64,000 bases of DNA, taken from Argyresthia goedartella. Taxonomy: Eukaryota; Arthropoda; Insecta; Lepidoptera; Argyresthiidae. The translations under genes were made by a program, and so were the position numbers. The notes beneath the pieces are model-generated. The model saw only the letters and a program-made list of their open reading frames with translations, had not been told where the DNA came from and searched no databases. The DNA lies in assembly GCA_949825045.1 (NCBI GenBank), contig OX463815.1, positions 21,755,231 through 21,819,230 on the forward strand. Direction: 5' to 3'. The stretch's first letter is position 1; each line of letters begins with the position of its first letter. This document shows, in pieces, positions 62,307 to 64,000 of the stretch.

Positions 62307-64000
62307 CAAATTATAAACAGAGAGACTGGAAAGGCCAAAGCTACACATAATAACTTCAAGCTTAAGATAGATAATCAATTGCTAAGTACAGACCTAGAAG
62401 TAGCAAAAGCTTTCGAAAATTTCTTTACGGACATTCCAGTTTCAACAACCAAGTCTTTAAATTCATCTCCCGCTGCTGCTGAATCTATACTTAAACAAAA
62501 CTTTGAGGAATGTAAAACAGATTTTAAATTTAGGCACGTAAATAATGAAGACATTGTAAAAGCGTTTCAATCCCTGGAAATGAAAAAGACAGCTGACGCC
62601 CATGGTCTATCAGTAAAAATTATTAGTTCCATTGTAGATTGTATTGCACCTCACCTTTGTTGTATATTTAATCAATGTATAGATAGTGGTGTGTTTCCTG
62701 ACTTGATGAAACTAAGTAAAGTTATACCTTTATTCAAAGCTGGTAGTACATCAGACCCCACCAATTTTAGACCCATATCGATACTACCAACGCTTAGCAA
62801 AATATTTGAAAAACTCATACTTAATCAATTGCAAAGTCATTTTTATCTCAATAATTTAATTCATATTGCTCAGTTTGGTTTCACAAAGGGTCGTTCAACA
62901 GCCGATGCTGGTGTTGAACTAATCGACAATATTTTTGATGCCTGGGAAGACGCAATGGATGCAATAGGTGTCTTCTGCGATCTATCCAAGGCTTTTGATT
63001 GCGTCCATCATGACACTCTTGTCAGGAAGTTACGCCATTATGGTGTAAAAGATCAGGCACTTGGCCTTCTGGAGTCATATCTAACAGATAGGGTTCAGAT
63101 GGTCGATGTTAATGGGAAAAGATCACCTGGGTCTTCAATAAGTATGGGCGTACCGCAAGGTTCAATTCTTGGTCCTTTCTTGTTTTTAGTATATATTAAT
63201 GATTTACCTTACCTTGTTAAAGCAAAACATGGGTTAGTATTGTTTGCCGATGATACTTCTTTGATATTTAAAGTTAAAAGACAGCAATCAAATTATGACG
63301 AGGTAAACAATGCTATCTCTAGTATAGTGAACTGGTTTACTGTTAACAATTTGTTACTTAATGAAAAGAAAACTAAATGTATTAAATTCGTGTTACCCAA
63401 TGTGAACCCGGTAACTACAGACATATTTATAAAAGGACAGAGATTGGACCTTGTGCAGTCGACTGTCTTTTTGGGCATTACTTTAGACGCCAAACTACAA
63501 TGGGATCCTCATATAAATAAATTGTCGAACAGACTGAGTTCGGCAGCGTTCGCAGTTAAAAAAATTAGAGCTCTTACCGACGTAGACACCGCTAGACTAG
63601 TCTACTTTAGTTACTTTCATAGTCTAATGACCTATGGTATTTTATTGTGGGGTCACGCTGCGAATGCTAATAGTATATTTATTCTGCAGAAACGGGCTGT
63701 TCGTGCAATTTATAGATTAGGGCCTAGAGTGTCACTGAGGGAAAAGTTTAAAGAAATCAATATTCTGACATTTGTGTCTCAATATATCTATGACAATCTT
63801 GTGTATGTAAAAAGAAATATAACTAATTTTCAGAAGTACAGTGATATACACAATTTTAATACTAGAAATAAAGACAATTTGGTTGCTTATGTAAGCCGAC
63901 TACATAAAATTAGTAATTCTTTTAAAGGCAATTGTATACGCTATTACAATAAGGTCCCTACTGATATTAAAAACTTACCTTTAGACAAGTTTAAAATAAT
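62307..64000 (+). CDS. CR1c ORF2 part 2: reverse transcriptase, open to the window edge
   Basis: The same frame as 61257-62306 continues for about 565 codons without a stop. RT motifs: 'KKTADAHGLSVKII', 'VIPLFKAGSTSDPTNFRPIS', 'QFGFTKGRSTADAGVELI', 'GVFCDLSKAFDCVHH' (A), 'MGVPQGSILGPFLFLVYIND' (B), 'LVLFADDTSLIF' (C, catalytic DD), 'LLNEKKTKCI' (D). The C-terminal region is 'TYGILLWGHAANANSIFILQ', 'NSFKGNCIRYYNKVP'. All RT signature residues are present, so apart from the stop at 62304 the enzyme part looks functional. It ends outside the window. Confidence 0.9.

Larger units (their letters stand above)
59553..64000 (+). mobile_element. CR1-like LINE (family CR1c), nearly intact, runs off the right edge
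   Basis: ORF1 with coiled coils, then an SGNH-hydrolase-like domain, then ORF2 with endonuclease and RT, all on the plus strand. AT-rich coding, in contrast to the GC-rich LINE at 47.3 kb. Lesions visible in the window: a frame change near 60550, one stop at 60784 and one stop at 62304. The last 280 bases of coding plus the 3' UTR lie outside. Copies of the same family are at 58255 (-), 29684 (-) and, more diverged, 17560 (+). Confidence 0.85.

Overview
The window looks like transposon-dense, intron-rich nuclear DNA of a lepidopteran insect (moth or butterfly). This is inferred from the mixture of elements: a maT-type (DD37D) mariner, CR1-like LINEs whose ORF1 carries PHD-finger and baculovirus-FP-like domains, a BEL/Pao element, tRNA-headed SINEs, and LINE 3' ends with an 'agagataagctcgcc' motif that I associate with Lepidoptera. 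There is no operon structure, no rRNA and no CRISPR. I recognise no intact host gene. The best host candidate is one small signal-peptide-like exon on the minus strand near 34.2 kb.

Layout. 1-4480: decayed CR1-like LINE on the minus strand (ORF2 then ORF1), running off the left edge. 4623-10375: frameshifted BEL/Pao retrotransposon (gag, protease, RT, RNase H, integrase), plus strand. 10.4-17.5 kb: AT-rich non-coding DNA with SINEs, a MITE and LINE tails. 17.56-19.3 kb: a LINE remnant split by a second LINE of the same family as the one at 1-4480. 19849-21177: maT mariner with clean TIRs and a broken transposase. 21.3-26 kb: palindromic MITEs, one split by a P-like/THAP element with an 8-bp target duplication, and a Tc1-like deletion derivative. 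26-34 kb: SINEs, a decayed mariner, MITEs and LINE tails. 34.2-36 kb: GC-richer, apparently unique DNA. 36.4-37.1 kb: two strong foldbacks flanking a dispersed repeat. 38.6-40.8 kb: LINE in which a PHD finger is joined to RT by deletion. 41.8-44.1 kb: tandem repeats, SINE, MITE. 45.5-45.9 kb: RTE remnant. 47.3-53.1 kb: nearly full-length LINE with DUF4780-like ORF1 and EN-RT-RNase H ORF2 (LOA/I-like). 54.2-56.6 kb: LINE inserted in a piggyBac transposase. 57.7-59.0 kb: nested repeats. 59.5-64.0 kb: nearly intact CR1-like LINE (coiled-coil plus SGNH-like ORF1, EN plus RT ORF2), running off the right edge.

The unifying features are nested insertions and decay, and they allow relative dating. 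Three observations cut across the individual elements. First, a hairpin module of about 90 bp occurs seven times, inside MITEs of two otherwise different families. Second, several short, near-perfect inverted duplications occur, at least two of them breaking transposon coding sequences, which is the signature of replication template switching. Third, related LINE copies end in different short tandem tails. Several junctions and ends are approximate because they were read by eye.
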